A stretch of DNA of 64,000 bases from Trichoplax sp. H2 (taxonomy: Eukaryota; Placozoa; Uniplacotomia; Trichoplacea), in assembly GCA_003344405.1 (NCBI GenBank), contig NOWV01000006.1:930001-994000 (forward strand), given 5' to 3'. This document shows, in pieces, positions 24,901 to 38,718 of the stretch (positions within the stretch are counted from its first letter, which is position 1; each line of letters opens with the position of its first letter). A program made the translations under genes and the position numbers. The notes beneath the pieces are model-generated. The model searched no databases and was not told the origin of the DNA. It saw only the letters and a list, made by a program, of their open reading frames with translations.

Positions 24901-26670
24901 TGATGAAGAAAATTCAACGGCTTTAGATCTAGCATTGTCGAAAAAATTGCATTACTGCATAATTGTACTTAATTCATTTAACCGCCAAAGTGAAAAGGAT
25001 GGATTTCGTACCCCTCTGAGACCTAAAAATAAGTTACATAATTTAAAAAAAGATTATAAATCACCTAATAATAGACCAAGCTCCCTTCAAGGCACAGTTC
25101 AGCCAAAGCCATTTAGTTCAAATCCTCTTCCTAAACCAAGATCTTTAACGAGTCCTTACCCAATATCAGATAGCTCCGATCGATCGCTTTTTTTTACAGA
25201 ACACGAGAAATCGAAGGAAAAGATCATTGAAACAGATCAGAAGGAAACGGCCAAATCAGTTAAGGAACAAAGTCAAAAGCAATGTAAAAATTTGTTGTTT
25301 CTGGAAGCGAAATCTCTCAACTCTTCAACATTACATCTTAAGCGAGGTGTCGGTTCACAATCCGAAACTTCCTCACGCGATGGCATGTCTTCCACAATTG
25401 TGAGTCGATGAATTATAATTAGATGATAGATTTTTAATTACATTTATTAGACAAAGTTTATAGGGCATGAATGAATATCATATGATATGATTCAAACATA
25501 GTAAAATTAATTAACAAAAATATTTAGAGCAAAGTAGGATCTTAAGTTAATTAATTAATTAATTAATTAATTGCTAATTAGCTAATTTTATATTTGTGTG
25601 TACTTAATTATACTGCGTACTTGGTGTTTAACACTCGATTCAGTCGATTTTATATAATGGGTTATTTTCCTGCACAGGAAACGAAATTGCAGTCGCCGAA
25701 GGATTGTTCAAATACATTGAATGAAAGTAACTCAAAAAATAGCAATCAAGAATTAGAACTTGGCAATAACTGTAATACCTCTAGTTTCGGTGATTATAAC
25801 GAAGGATCGGAGGTATCAATTACCGTCCCAGAAACATTGGCAAAGCTACAAAAGTTGTCCTCAAAGAGTTTTTCATCCTCATCCAGTCAGCGAGATAAAA
25901 ATAGTTTATCATCGTTGAGTAATCTTGGTAAAGAATCTGGCTGGCCAGGTAAATCTCGAGTTAGAAGCTTTACTGCATCGGAAAGTACGAATCGAGAGCG
26001 AAATATCAGTAGAAGCAATGGATTATTAAGTAAGATAAAGACTTCATCAGGTATTATTTAACAAACAAAAAAGAGAATTCCTGTAGGTAATGCAGTAACG
26101 TACGTTGTTCTGTCTTGTTTTAAGTATACCTTATACAAGCAAGTATTTAGTAGTTAATGTAACTATAGCCTACTGGATACGAATTATGTACTATTGCTTG
26201 AAATAAAAGGAGCTTAATCATAATATTGTCTAGCATGCAAGTATAGATCAATGTAATATAACCTATTTTAATCAATGACTAGGCGATGAATTATTGGCGG
26301 TCGATAAAAGAAAATGTGATGACAATGATACTTGGAACAGTAATTCAACTGACACTGCAAAGAAGGAGGGGAGCATACGACAGAAGCACTTTTTACATAG
26401 TGATCTTCATCAGAATGCAGGACTAAAGGTAAAATATTATAAACGATTACGTATTATTAATAAGTATAAAGTGATTCAGCTATTGGTCTTACAGATATTA
26501 TTATTTTCTTTTCAAAACTTATTTTTGAAGAAGTTATAACTTGCTTAATTCATGTTTAACTTAATATATTTCTAAAGAGGGATAAAGCAGAATTTACTGG
26601 TAGTCCGAGATTGCTAGCGCCAATTAACAGGCCAAAATCACGAAGCTTCTCTGGAATAACTCTAAGATGA
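21972..26670 (+). CDS. Ankyrin-repeat protein with disordered serine-rich C-terminus
   Basis: Not assignable to a named family. Twelve exons join in phase: 21972-21990, 22213-22539, 22812-22988, 23162-23235, 23378-23461, 23812-24036, 24383-24458, 24631-24771, 24885-25399, 25678-26050, 26283-26428, 26578-26670, totalling 2250 nt and 749 residues. The N-terminal ~115 residues are helical (YIEDFLDRLSQDDLEAAELR). About nine ankyrin repeats follow; readable consensus pieces include GRTPIMYCAH, GRSPVHLAV, GLTPIMWACNF, GRTAIHWAV, GRTVLHTASLQG, RTALHLATLAGHGDVINLLL and STALDLAL. The last ~350 residues are low-complexity Ser/Lys/Asn sequence ending RPKSRSFSGITLR. The start is a 19-nt exon whose G joins AT to code Asp. 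It resembles inversin or ANKRD55 in general style only. Its shared promoter region with ZMYND10 hints at a ciliary role (inference). Confidence 0.85.
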
Positions 26671-28873
26671 AGTTAAAATTCGATTTGGCGTAGTCATGAT
26701 ACTGTAGATAGTCTACAAATCAAGTAAAGTATAGGCATTTTCCGCTAGTAGTAAATTGATCTCACGCATATATCATACGGCGTTCTGTAATAGTAACTTC
26801 TCGCCTGAGAGTTTGAACGCCTGATAGAAATTTTAATATTAAATTTGACGTTTTAATAATTTAAATAATGTAAGTATTGCTAGATATCTATCAAATGTTG
26901 ACGCGGTCATAAAAGTATGTAAGCCTTGTGCAGTACAATAACCCTGTATTCAACCTCAACTTTTAGTATGATCGTGGTGTGGCTAGGAAATTTACTAATT
27001 TTATTCGCAAATTAAATAGAAAATTGAAGTATTGTCGTAATGTTCAATCTTGCTAGCTTCTGATTTATCTGAATTGGTTGAATTGAGTCCGCTAAAAGTG
27101 TCACGATGAAACCGGGACGTAAAATAAATATCTAAGAACTTGGCAATGTGTATTTTAAATGAATTATAGATTGCTACAGGTCGTTAACTTGTATATTTAT
27201 TTTAGCTGCTTATGATACGCGTAAACTAACCATTGAATTTAAAATGAGTATATAGTTAATGGTATAGGCATAAAATAGGTGCTTGCTTATGATCGATTAC
27301 TGTTGAGTTTAAAGGATTAAATACGATACATAAGTTCATTAAAATATATCATAAATTTCGTATATGTTAAATTGGTAAGCTGTGTGGGGGTAATTCAGTC
27401 CAATCTACCAATAAATTACAGTAAATAAAATCATCATAGTTACGGTTGACAAAACTATAATGTACTCGTATTCAATACCGTGATTTGTTAGTCATCACTT
27501 TGCCGAGTTGGAAAAATTTTGAATACTTGTTTGATCTAACATGTACTGTAAGCGTAACCATGTTAAATTACGGAATCACAAGAATCTTTATCAATCTGGT
27601 ACTTCGACACTATGGAAAGCCCAAATATACATTACAGAACATAGGATTTTACAACTTTTCAACTATAAATAATATTATTACCCCTTATATTTATTGTTTT
27701 ACACAATACATAGCGATCTCGTCACTTTGCTGGTGTTGAGATTATAAAATGCAATATATGAAAATTTACGATTCTTTTATGCTTACAGATTTGCACCAGC
27801 AAACTATTTGGTTTTACTTCATGTATAGTATGCTATTTAGTGAAACTTACGACTTAACAGTATTAATAAGTATTCCATATGATTTCGGTACGGTGTTGAT
27901 TATTTAGATAATCGAAAAAACTGATAAGGTTACTAGATGTAAACGTTCTCAAACGATAGCTTACAAATAATAACTGACAAATAAGAGGATTACAAAATAG
28001 CGTGGGTATTCATTGTATAAATTTTTTGGAATAATGCTTAATTTGCACATATTATGCTAATATTGCTTTGCACATCTTTATTTAAAATAGCCGCACAATT
28101 CTATCCATACCTATTGTGCATCTAAGTTAGTCGTACTATATACACACATTATATAGCTATTACATCTATTCATAATCATATCTAGCTACGAACACATTTT
28201 TGATTCAATAATTTTAAACTGCAAGGTTATACTGAGTCAAGTAATTTGTAAATTCTTGCGTATAATGATAGCTTATTACTTCTAGAAAATTAGCCTGGGT
28301 AAGGCTATGGCAATCAATCACGAGCAAGTCCTTTACTACCTTTAGCGTAACCTATCACATGATCCTTTCAATTAATGGAATTTCTGTCAACAAATTTCAT
28401 TACCTATTAGCGGGTTTATAATATTTTTATCATGAAGAGTTATTTAACTCTTTCAAACGGCTTATGAGCAACAGTATTACATCATATGCTGGTCCTAACA
28501 TTAAAACATTAAAGGAATGTACTTCTGGGATATCTTGACGGGATACGATATATGTAAGTATTTACTCAAATTTTGAAGATAGAATTAGGTCTAAATATAT
28601 TTGATAGAGGTTTTAGAACGTAAAAATGAACGTGTTACAGGTAATAAAGTAATCCTTGATCTATACATTGACCCAAGCCATTGGTAATACACATCGATAA
28701 ATTTCATATTAAATTCAGATTTCAGTATCTTAGTAGCTATTTGATTTAACTTTGCGAGCTCCATATTGTTAACAAAAAAAGAGTCAGATAACATTTAGAG
28801 GTTGATTTAAGTTCCGCGGGAATACGTCCATCAATCGTAACAATATAATTAATTTCTGAAGTGATCTTTCCGA
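26671..28873. other. Tail-to-tail gap ankyrin gene / ATG7, no gene seen
   Basis: 2.2 kb of AT-rich DNA between convergent stops. The longest frame (27485-27739, plus) begins at a non-ATG codon and has no recognisable domain, so I do not call it. A minus frame (28591-28794) is likewise unsupported. No GTACW array. Confidence 0.55.
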
Positions 28874-31800
28874 CTAATCTTCAACTTGTCTAGTAATTTC
28901 TTCTTCCGCATCTGATAAATCCCAGATCTAATAAGAAAATCAAAATTAACAATCGATTACGATATACAATTTATAAAATTCTTAAATATATCAGGCCTAT
29001 TACTGAATGAGCAACATTACATCATCTGTGCGACATTCCTCATGCATTTTCGTGAGTCCTGTTAGATCCTCTAAATATGTTGGAGAGTTGAATGCCTTAA
29101 GAAGAAAGGAAAATCCATCTTGCAAGTAGCTTTCTAGAATCTGTGTAAGGATGGTAATTTGTAGAATTAATAAATATAAGAAATACTAATTTAAATTATG
29201 ATGGATATAAAGCAATATTTGTTAACCACAGAGGAACAGGCTGTACATGAACTGAAAGCTCGATTACATGGCAGAATTTCTTGGAATCGCGACAAGAATC
29301 CACGAATCTAGTGTTACAAGTATTTATTATGATGATATAGTGACTTGCTATTAAAATAAGTGAATAGTAATGCGTAAATTACTGTACTGACCTGGTGAGG
29401 AACTAAGCCCAAAGGAGAAAGGGATGAGGATGATACATCGGGATGAGCAATGCCTGTTTCTGCAGGAGCGTATTGTCTAGAAGTGATTATAGTCAATAAA
29501 AATAAGCCAGCGGTTTAATATGCGAGTATAACTGACAAGTTAGTACATTTGAGTGCATATACAAGTATATAATATTGGTACTTTACCCAAATGGATGTTG
29601 CAAAACACTAATTAGTAATTCCACCGCTAAAGCACTTGCGATCATTGACACGCCAGGTCTTGAAACAGTGCATTGTTGATCCAGAGTCCTATCATATGTG
29701 GACTAAGAACAGTATATTTCCATCAATAACAATGGTAAAACGAAATGCGTAACTGCACTTATATAAAATATTAATTTATAGTTGGTTAATAAAGAATTAA
29801 AATGCAACAGTGACTTTAGAAGTATACATCGAGCGTACATTTCCTGGTGCTACCACATCATTACAGAAGTAGCAGCCAAGATCAGCTCCAGGTATTATTG
29901 CAGAAGAATCTTCAAATTGGCTGTCATCAACAGCAAATTGTTGTCTGGAATGATCACCTTTATTAGCTCCATGTCTCATTACTAAAAATGTATCAAATCC
30001 GAGTGCAGCATTGATGACGATCTATCATAAATAATAATATATATATATGAGATGCTTGTATATATTAAAATATCTTATAATAAAAAGTTTCATACCACCT
30101 TGTTTTTGGCCTTTGCTATTACAGTTGGCAGCCATCGGCTTTCTCTGGTATCCATGAGGAGAAATATAGCGTCATGACAACTGATTAACTGTTCCAGTTT
30201 TTCAATATCCTGTTTAACGTTGTTATCTGTAAGGGTTTAAAACAAGATATTTAAGGTAATCTCTAGCATCTTATTCATAGGTTTTATTTATATCAGGATA
30301 TCATTACCTTGAGGGCTAACGGAATGACCCGGCATTGGTATTGATATAGAGTATCCCGTAGAGTTCTACGCATTTTATTAATTAAATTTTTACGTCTTAT
30401 GCCATAACTTTTAGCTTTATGATAATTTTAATACAGTTAGCATTACAAATTTATCTAGAGGTCAATTGCCTATCTGCTGTGACGATGAAATTATCAGACC
30501 GTATTCCTAACGCAATTTAGAGTACAGTATGTACAGAGCAAGTTACCGAATATCTCTCGTACTTGTATAAAATATAATTATGTAGTCGCAATCTTACAAT
30601 GCTAGGATTAATTTGTTTCAGACGTAGCGATGCAGTTTCAGCTTTTGGCCGGCCTCCTCCGATAGAATCATCAAAATAGTATAAAGTCTGACGAACAGGG
30701 TTAGAATATGAAACCTTGCCATTATCAATAAATGAAATATTTCTAATTCCCCAACCCTAGGTAGCATTTTGAATTAAAAAAGAAATTAGTATTTAAGTTG
30801 CTGCCATCGAGATTCTATGTAACAAAGGTAATTTTGCTTCTAGATGCTACATGCTACGCTGTATATAAATATCAGAGCTGCAGCAAAGAGATATCGTAAT
30901 AGAAGTTACCATCAAACATCGAGCAACATTACACCCTAATGTTCCAGCTCCAAGTAGTAAACATTTGGTCTGAGCAATCTTTTCCAAGTCCAAGGACGGC
31001 ATTAACCGCCATCTCATTAACTTTAGATTTAAATCAACAGCCGATTCTGATAATCTGTACACACGGCAGTATGATGTTTTTTAATGAAAACAATATCCAA
31101 AAACAATGGGGAAATTAATTTCAGTTTTACTTAGTAGGATCCAAGCTAGAACTTAGATTTATCATTCTTGGTCCTAATTTCTGGCGTTTATTCTTTTCCC
31201 AACCAATAAAGGCAGGAATATCTGTAGTTACTCAAATTGAGTAATTAAATGAAAGTTTTCATTAGTCGATATTATACTAAATTTAATTAAGATGACTCTA
31301 GAGAAATTTATAACTGACCTTGTAGCTTATTCAAAATTTTTGGTATGAAAACCGTAAACGTGATACTATGGGAAATGCTCCGTGCTCCTTCTCTTGTTTT
31401 ATCTCTTAAGCATATAATCTGAACTCTATCGCCGCTTTTTTTCCTGAAAATTTTAAGTAGAGAATTTAAAACAGAAAGTAAAAAAAATGGCTTCGTTAAT
31501 TTGGTAATTGTTCTAACCAATGAGTTCCGATCAAGATTAACAAGTTTCTTAAAGGCCATCCAGGATTAGTATGTAAAGTGCTTGGATCACACATAACAAC
31601 TGTTGGCTAATACGATATAAAAGTAGGAGTCCATCAGTAATTGTGGTTATAAAGCTACAGTACACCTAAAGCTGGCTACTGATTGACTAAAAGTTCATCA
31701 ATTACACGTATTTTAGCTATAGCAAAGAATTAAATTTTTACAGCGTGATAGCATACGATTCAGTCGCAAAAGCTGATTAAACCTACTATCTCAACTTTAT

Positions 31801-34130
31801 CAAAAAAATCTCCCCATTCCTTTAAGCAACCTAATTTGACGCTTTGCCCATCAATTTTCTTAAGTAAGAAGAAAGGCATACCTAAAATAACAAGGCATAA
31901 TTCATAAAAAGGCTTGCATTACTCAGTACGGTCTAATATTGATACTATTGGCTACATAGTCGTAGTTTGATCTCTTGAATGGTATCAGGATCGAAATTGT
32001 TATGAACATTGGCTATGAATAATAATCCCAAGGTATAAAATACGCACTTAATAAATGTTACCATACAGAAAATGTGTTGATTAAGAAATACAAATCAAAC
32101 AAAATTGATTTCGATAGAAGAGTACAGTAGTTTCAAGGTATGAGAAGTAAGGGAATAATTTATTATAGCTACATACCTAAGTTTTTAAATACAGTTACAT
32201 ATTCGCTTAGCAAGCTTTCAATCTACCGGTGATCATAAGTTAGTCAGAAAACTATTTAGAGGATTAATATATTTACTTTAACTAGAGCAAAAAATTGATT
32301 AATACAACAGAACGATTTTATGATGACATTAATAGTATATCATAATACAAATTGAATTGTTCGATGTTTACCTGTGCATTAGATAACAAAGAATCAATAG
32401 GCTTAGAAGGAGTAGCCCGAAAGTCTTCGACAGGCTTCACAACAGGAAATGCAAACCAGTAATAATACTGATATTTCTTTAGATCCTGGTATTAAATATG
32501 AGAAAATTAAGGCGGAATCATCGTAAATCAATTTTAGATTTTAAAATCAATTATTCACAGCAATCCGTAAATATAGAAGCTAACCGTAAAAGTTAAAGCT
32601 AAAAATTGTGTAAGTAAATAGGGATTCTCAATCGATCTACCAGATTTTATGTCTTCCCAAAGCTGTAATTTAGATTACGTGTTATTACAAAATCAGCACC
32701 ATCTACGCATATTTTCTCAGACTACTAGAAATTATCTGAAAGTGATACCAAACCTATTTGAGCAATGGAATTATCACCTGAATACCCGCTCTGTTTAATA
32801 ATTCAAGCTTATCACAGTCTTTGAACGTTTCAACGGTATTTTTAACAAATAGGTGTCCGGTACAATAAAAGTGATTTGGATGTTGATTCAGCTTGCTTTG
32901 TTAAATAGCATATAAGAATTTTTAGAACAATTACCGAATCAAGAGATATCATTCATCATAATTAGATTTATTACTGCAACGTTTAAACATTTAGTAGTTA
33001 ATAAAATCTGATATAATGCGATACATAGATAAACGGATCGTCTGAGAATTAAACATGCCTAAAGAATAGCATATTTTAATTGTACCTGTTGAAAGCTTCA
33101 TAGTCTACATTAAATCCGCACGATAAAGCTTCTGCGTTATCTAAGTATAAGTAAAAATAGTAAGCATCTGGTAAAGAACTATTTTTATTGTTTTACGATC
33201 AAGCCATTAAAGGGAGTCCTGCTACGTAGTATGTGATGTTGCAGTAAACTTGGAAGTATTAAGAGAAAATTAAGTTATCATTATAGCTCCCTACATTTCT
33301 ACTGTGTATCCGTCATTCAGATCCGTACTTTACTATAATATTAACGTACGGCATGCAGTACCTGAGTATATAATTTGGGCAAATATAAAGTAGAAATATT
33401 CCAGATACTGTGTAAGTGTCTTATTACAACTTCAATATGGCGTAATTTTCAGTGCTTAAGGAGAGATAACATATTGCTAGCAGCTTCATAATAATTAATC
33501 TATGACGTAAGGGGAAAGTCCTATATACGCCTTTGCGTTTTGTAGTCATACAGTACTTGACATTTATGATCATATCATGATACTAGTCTCCCTAATAATA
33601 TAAGCATTATTAAGGCCCCTGCATGTGAGCTGTTTCTATTTGCATCATAGTCAAATGTCCTAGGTTGTAAAACTCTAAGGGATAACTTCAAATAATCAAG
33701 CTATATTATGTATGTAGGAATTAGTAAATGCAGCCTCACCTACTGTGACTCAGAACGAGATGAGATCATTTACGAGTATGTCAGAAATACGTACCTCTCT
33801 TTAATGTAAAGAGAGATACTATCAAGTAGTGTACGTTTGATCAAGTATGGCTGACTACCGAAAAGGTAAACGATATACGAACTCCATACGTAAACTTAGT
33901 CATTAATGTGATATACGTTACATTAACTATTTAGTGTCAACAAAAAGTTGTATCTTATGCTCTACAGTAGTATGCAGTTTACCATTTCTATAATAGCCAT
34001 GAATAACTTGAGCATCTTCATCCAATTTGAGAACATTCAATTTGTAAGAACCTAATTTATGCCAAAATCCGGTATCAACTCGAGATTCAAACGGCGCAAA
34101 TTGTAATAACGTTACTTCCGATGAATCCAT
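28874..34130 (-). CDS. ATG7: Autophagy E1-like enzyme ATG7
   Basis: ATG7 activates the ubiquitin-like proteins ATG8 and ATG12 and hands them to ATG3 and ATG10. About 20 exons are recognised between the ATG at 34130 and the stop at 28874-28876. The N-terminal domain opens [18 protein letters not shown], followed by [12 protein letters not shown]-like, [31 protein letters not shown] and [17 protein letters not shown]. The adenylation domain shows [30 protein letters not shown], the nucleotide loop [24 protein letters not shown] and [29 protein letters not shown] precedes the catalytic cysteine in [11 protein letters not shown]. The C-terminal part has [20 protein letters not shown] and the tail [10 protein letters not shown], as in the family end that recruits ATG8. 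Key motifs are intact. Head-to-head with NOL8, 333 bp apart. Confidence 0.97.
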
Positions 34131-34212
34131 GATGAGCCCAATCAAGTAAACGAGAATGTGATTATCAAGGTGACTAAGACTATAAAAAGCTTGAGTGGAT
34201 TTAATTTTGAGA

Positions 34213-34350
34213 CTGCACTGTACGGTAGGTAGTGTATCGGTGTACAGTACAGTGTACTCACCGAGTGTACTGTACTGTACAAGTACTGAGTACAGTACTA
34301 TACAGTACAGTGTACAGTATGTGGTACATACAGTACTGTACTGTACTTAC
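34213..34350. repeat. GTACW array, ATG7/NOL8 divergent gap
   Basis: The most compact case. Only 333 bp separate the ATG7 ATG (34130) from the NOL8 ATG (34464), and the centre is occupied by units such as GTACTGTACTGTAC. No other promoter-like sequence stands out, so this array must overlap the core promoters or 5' leaders of both genes. Confidence 0.88.
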
Positions 34351-34463
34351 TCGTAACGCAATGACCATTTGTCAACCTGCGAAAATTGAGGAAGCCTTCT
34401 TTTCGATCGTGCTTTTTATGTTTAAGTATTTTGGATGTAGTGTGCAGATAGTGATTCATAACT

Positions 34464-37400
34464 ATGCAGATCGAACGTCGGGTATTTATTGGCGGCTTAC
34501 ACCAGGATGTCACGGAAGATGATATCAAGAGATGTTTTCGAACATTTGGTGACATTAGAAATGTGGAGATAAAAGTAAAAACTAATGCGTCTGGTAAGCA
34601 AGGTTTATGTTGTTATGCTGTACTGTACGTATGCTCGTCAATAATGATATGCTATGGAAATGCTTTAAAGTTTAACTATATTTGTTGACTATAAGTTATA
34701 AATGGTAGTAACAATCGTTTGCGAATGCAAGAAGAAACAAAAACTAGTTTTAAAATTTATACAGTATAACAAGCAGTAATCATTCGATGATCGAACACCA
34801 TAAATACTTCTTGCAGGTAAAGCTGTAAATTATGATATAAAAATGTATGGATCAATTTAATGCGATCGCTAATGTTCTAGTGTAGTATCTGAACCCTGTT
34901 TGCAACGATTTGGAGAGTGTCTGCGCAACAATTTCCCGGGGCCTAATGCAGTGAGTAGTAGTCCGAGTACATGTATACTTGAATTGCTGTAAGGTAAATC
35001 GAAAGATACACGAAGAAGTCAAAAAACTGACAAGAAAAAATTCTGATTAATTATAATTTCCATGTTAACTACTGTTACATTTATCATAATTTCTCGATGG
35101 AGCTGTACGGTATTTATTATGGGCAACTGCGTGTACCGGTCTGTACAATTTTCAATTGAAACTGCTCTCTAGAGTAGAGTATCGGTCTAGTGTACGTACC
35201 TTATAGCAAACCTATGCACATTTCAGTCTTGTCAGTAGTGCAAAATTACCATGGGCTCTAACGGTTTCTGCACTGTCCATTAGTCCCGATAATTTGTAAT
35301 TATATTTTACTATATACCGTTGAAATCGTTATTCAGGTTCTGTTTTAAATATTATTGTCAAAAAATAAAGTAAAATAGCTATTTTAGCTTTGAGCGTAGC
35401 TTACATTTTACTTTATTTTGTGACAATAATGTTTAGAACAGGTTTCTGAACCTGAATAATGATTTCAGTGGTATGTAGTTAAGCATAATTATAAATTGCC
35501 GGGAACTACTGTTCATTCAGAGACTTCAACTTCCAAGATACTCATTTCGCGTGTTTTATTTCATTTATTGTGTAGGTGGTAGACCTAATACTTTTGCATA
35601 TTTGGATATTAGTATTACGGATAAAAACTTTGAGCGATGTTTGTCTACTTACAATAATGCAAGATGGAAAGGAAACCATATGCGCCTTCAGCTAGCAAAG
35701 GATAACTTTCTATGCAGGTATTTCATTATATCATTTATGCTCTATGCAGGGACGACTTAAGTTTTTTAGTAGTCCCTAATATATGTATCAGTGACTGAAG
35801 ATACATTAAATTCCATTCTCCTACAATGAAATGCAAATATACTGTATTGCACTGTATACATTCCCAGGTTTATTTGCGTAGAAGAGAATTATTAGTTTTT
35901 ACGCTATATATATCTAATTATAATCTATATACGCGTACGTGTAAGTTCTGAGCTATCAGGCTACGATAATGATATAGTGCTGTGTTAATTTCTTCGTGTT
36001 CTATTGGTTAATACCGTAGTATGATTGCTTGGTAAAGGTTTGCTAATTCTAATTCTAATTATGTGCGTAACTGTACGAATATATTTGGGTTTAACCATTT
36101 GGGGACTACTTAATTGCATCGTAGATTAAATAGCGAAAGAGACGATATCAAAAAAACATCTATTGCATGCGAGTCTGACCACCCGCAGAGAGTGGTAGCT
36201 AGTAAAGAAGGCGATGAGACTGGCAATACCTATGATCGCTTATCACCTGGCCTGAAAATGCATCGTAAGGATAGAAAGCATGTAATAAACTGTAGCTTTG
36301 AAAAGGCGCAGAATACGCGTATTATCTTCGACAATGCTCGCAGCACTGACTATGAAAACAGTCTGCGTGATATATCAGTCATTGAACTAACCTGGAACAT
36401 AATCAAAACTGCAAAAGGTACAATCAATTATTTTAAAACTTATTATAACGTAAATTTTGTGATTAAGATCTCGAATTAGTTGGTAGAAAAACATAGCTGG
36501 CCAGGTTCATGTTGCTATACAATTCGATCTAACAGTCAATAAATCTAGCTAACAATGAATCATTCTTTACTTGGTGATGTACGATTACTGTACACTGTAC
36601 ATATGAGTAATGTGTATACTGTATACTTTGTTTCTGACAAACTAAGTATTCGTTGTTCTGTCATAAATTCTGGAAAAATACTGATACTGTAATGTTGACG
36701 TAATTTATAATTTCAGGTTTAGAGGACAAATCATTTGATCATAATCATGAAACTCCTCGTGAGAGCAATAGTAATAGTATTATAAACAAATACAGGAAAG
36801 CGAGCGTGTTGTCAGACGATAAGCTGATATCACGAATGCCCCATACAGTCACCTTACAAAGTGACGTTAATGGTGAAGAACGTATTAGCGCTGAAATTAC
36901 CCAGGTTTCACAGGTTCGCTATAACATTTATACTGTGCTCTATAGTTGATATTACTTGACATCATTTAGTTTCTAGGGTATTCAATTAAATACCTCTGGC
37001 AAGTTTGGGATTAATAGCCACCTAGAAATTCATGATGAAGTAAAGGAGAGTACAAAGGTTGCTGAAAAGAATATTTTTTATATATTTAGAGGCGTATTTA
37101 TTAATTTTACTCGAAATCTATAGCCAACTGTAGAAGGAAGGATACCTTTATTTGACCATAGTTCTGACGAAGAATCGAATGATAGTGATAGATTTAAAGT
37201 TAGGCCTCATCTTGAAGGAAATCGCGGACAACGGGTGATAAAATTTAAAATTTATTTCTTAGTATTCAACTACTGATATGCGTATGCGTTAATAAGTACA
37301 ATGATTACGAAATCGGCATAAAAGCTGTTAGATCTTCAAAAAACTTATCATGGAGATGCAAGGTTCAAACTGGATGACAGATTTCTTGAAGATGACGTCA

Positions 37401-38718
37401 ATTCTACCTATTCACATGAGACATCTTCAGACGCCCGTGATGCAATGTATAACGACGATAATGGTACATCACCCTCTCATTTTAAAAATGAAAGACAGCA
37501 AATGCTCGAAGTTCTGCAAGGCATGGTTGGGAATATTGCTTTTACGGGTGTAACGTCAAATGTTTCGTCCGGAAGGTTGATAATATCATTTAATTTTATG
37601 TTTTGACAATGAGAAAGAAGCATACTGCGAGTTTTTAAGCATTTAATATTAAAAGAATTTTAGTTACTATTTTAAGTTTCTTGTATGCTATCATAATGAT
37701 ATTTGTCCGATATTCAACTTTTTATTAATTAGTAAGAAGATGAAAAGATATGATCCAAATGATAAAAGTCATTCGATTTACGAGTTCAAGAAGGAAGAAT
37801 CCACGGATATGCAAAATATACAACAAACGTACGTTTAGAAGTCCAATTTACTTACCTTTTCGTCAGTTATAGTGATTTTCACTAAAGGATCATGATATTA
37901 ATGAAACTATCGATCATGGTAGCAAAACAGACCTGAATGATAATATCGCCGAAAAAAATCAATCGAGTCACAAATACAGTAACGTTATTCCGTCTCTTGG
38001 AGAGTACTTCAGTGGAGGCTCTAAAGTAACATAATGATATCTCTTTTATGCGATTACCGTTTTGAATAAATGTCGATGATCTTAAGGTTTATTTTGTATG
38101 ATATTTAGGCGGATACAAGCCCATTTATTTTTACTTCGGAAAAGGCAAATCGATCATTCGATGACGCAATGCATGTAGTCGATTCCAAATTAGATGAATT
38201 TAGTTTGCGTGACATAACCAATGAAGCTAATCCGCAAAATAGTGAATGCAAATCCTCAATAATCAGTTGGTCTAGTTGTGATGAAGTCGAATGCTCCGAA
38301 GAAAACGAAAGAGCTCAATCACCTACTATTGAAACAAGAGTATGCGTAGTAGGGCCAAAAATGTTTTTTTGCATGCATGAAGATTGGACTAAGTGCTCGC
38401 GGTTGCGTGGTATGTAGCAAGTATTTCTTAACTGAATGAATTGTACTACTGATTAGAACTGAATGCAGCTATTCCATTTATTAGCGGGTATTGCAATATT
38501 TAAGCGCACCGATAATTACGATAAAGTAAGAGAAGATTGGTTGCATCGACGAAGCTTTCACTTAAAGGTCACCTTATTATAACATTTTATGCATCTATAT
38601 CTAAGTCATGCAGTTAGTGAAAAATATGCCATATATTAAATAGGACTTCAAAAAGAAACATAAAGATGCCGTAAAAAGACATCGGAAAAGACTGCAGACA
38701 AGAAATCTGTTACATTGA
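34464..38718 (+). CDS. NOL8: Nucleolar protein 8 homologue (RRM protein)
   Basis: NOL8 is a nucleolar RNA-binding protein linked to rRNA processing. About 12 exons: 34464-34593, 35576-35717, near 36125-36416, 36716-36912, 36978-37058, 37124-37234, 37325-37575, 37735-37830, 37888-38024, 38110-38410, 38487-38568, and the last to 38718. The first two exons form an N-terminal RRM (RRVFIGGLHQDVTEDDIK, RCFRTFGDI, TFAYLDISI, RWKGNHMRLQLAKDNF). The conserved Lys-rich RLNSERDDIKK and ELTWN follow. The C-terminal half has the family blocks PLFDHSSDEESNDSDRFKV, LEGNRGQRLLDLQ, DARFKLDDRFLEDD, KRYDPNDKSH and VGPKMFFCMHEDW. It ends with a basic tail (DFKKKHKDAVKRHRKR) before TGA at 38716-38718. The middle is acidic, disordered and shorter than in human. 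Confidence 0.93.
35307..35479. repeat. Long imperfect inverted repeat (MITE-like) in NOL8 intron 1
   Basis: Arms of about 70 bp (35307-35379 and 35398-35479) are reverse complements with a few mismatches and one 7-base insertion in the right arm. Shared blocks include GAAATCRTTATTCAGGTT, TATTGTC and AAAATAAAGTAAAA. The loop is about 18 bases. The size and structure fit a miniature inverted-repeat element; I see no transposase. Confidence 0.8.
35748..35777. repeat. Short foldback AGGGACGACTTAA / TTAGTAGTCCCT
   Basis: About 13-bp arms with two mismatches and a T-rich loop, just inside NOL8 intron 2. The AGGGAC/GTCCCT ends resemble the AGTCCCTGGT motif at 10454 and 11408 and the element at 5664. 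Confidence 0.45.

Noticed and set aside
27485-27739. 84-residue hydrophobic plus-strand frame after the ankyrin gene
   Set aside because: Starts at a non-ATG codon, no family similarity recognised, AT-driven composition (Ile, Asn, Tyr, Phe).
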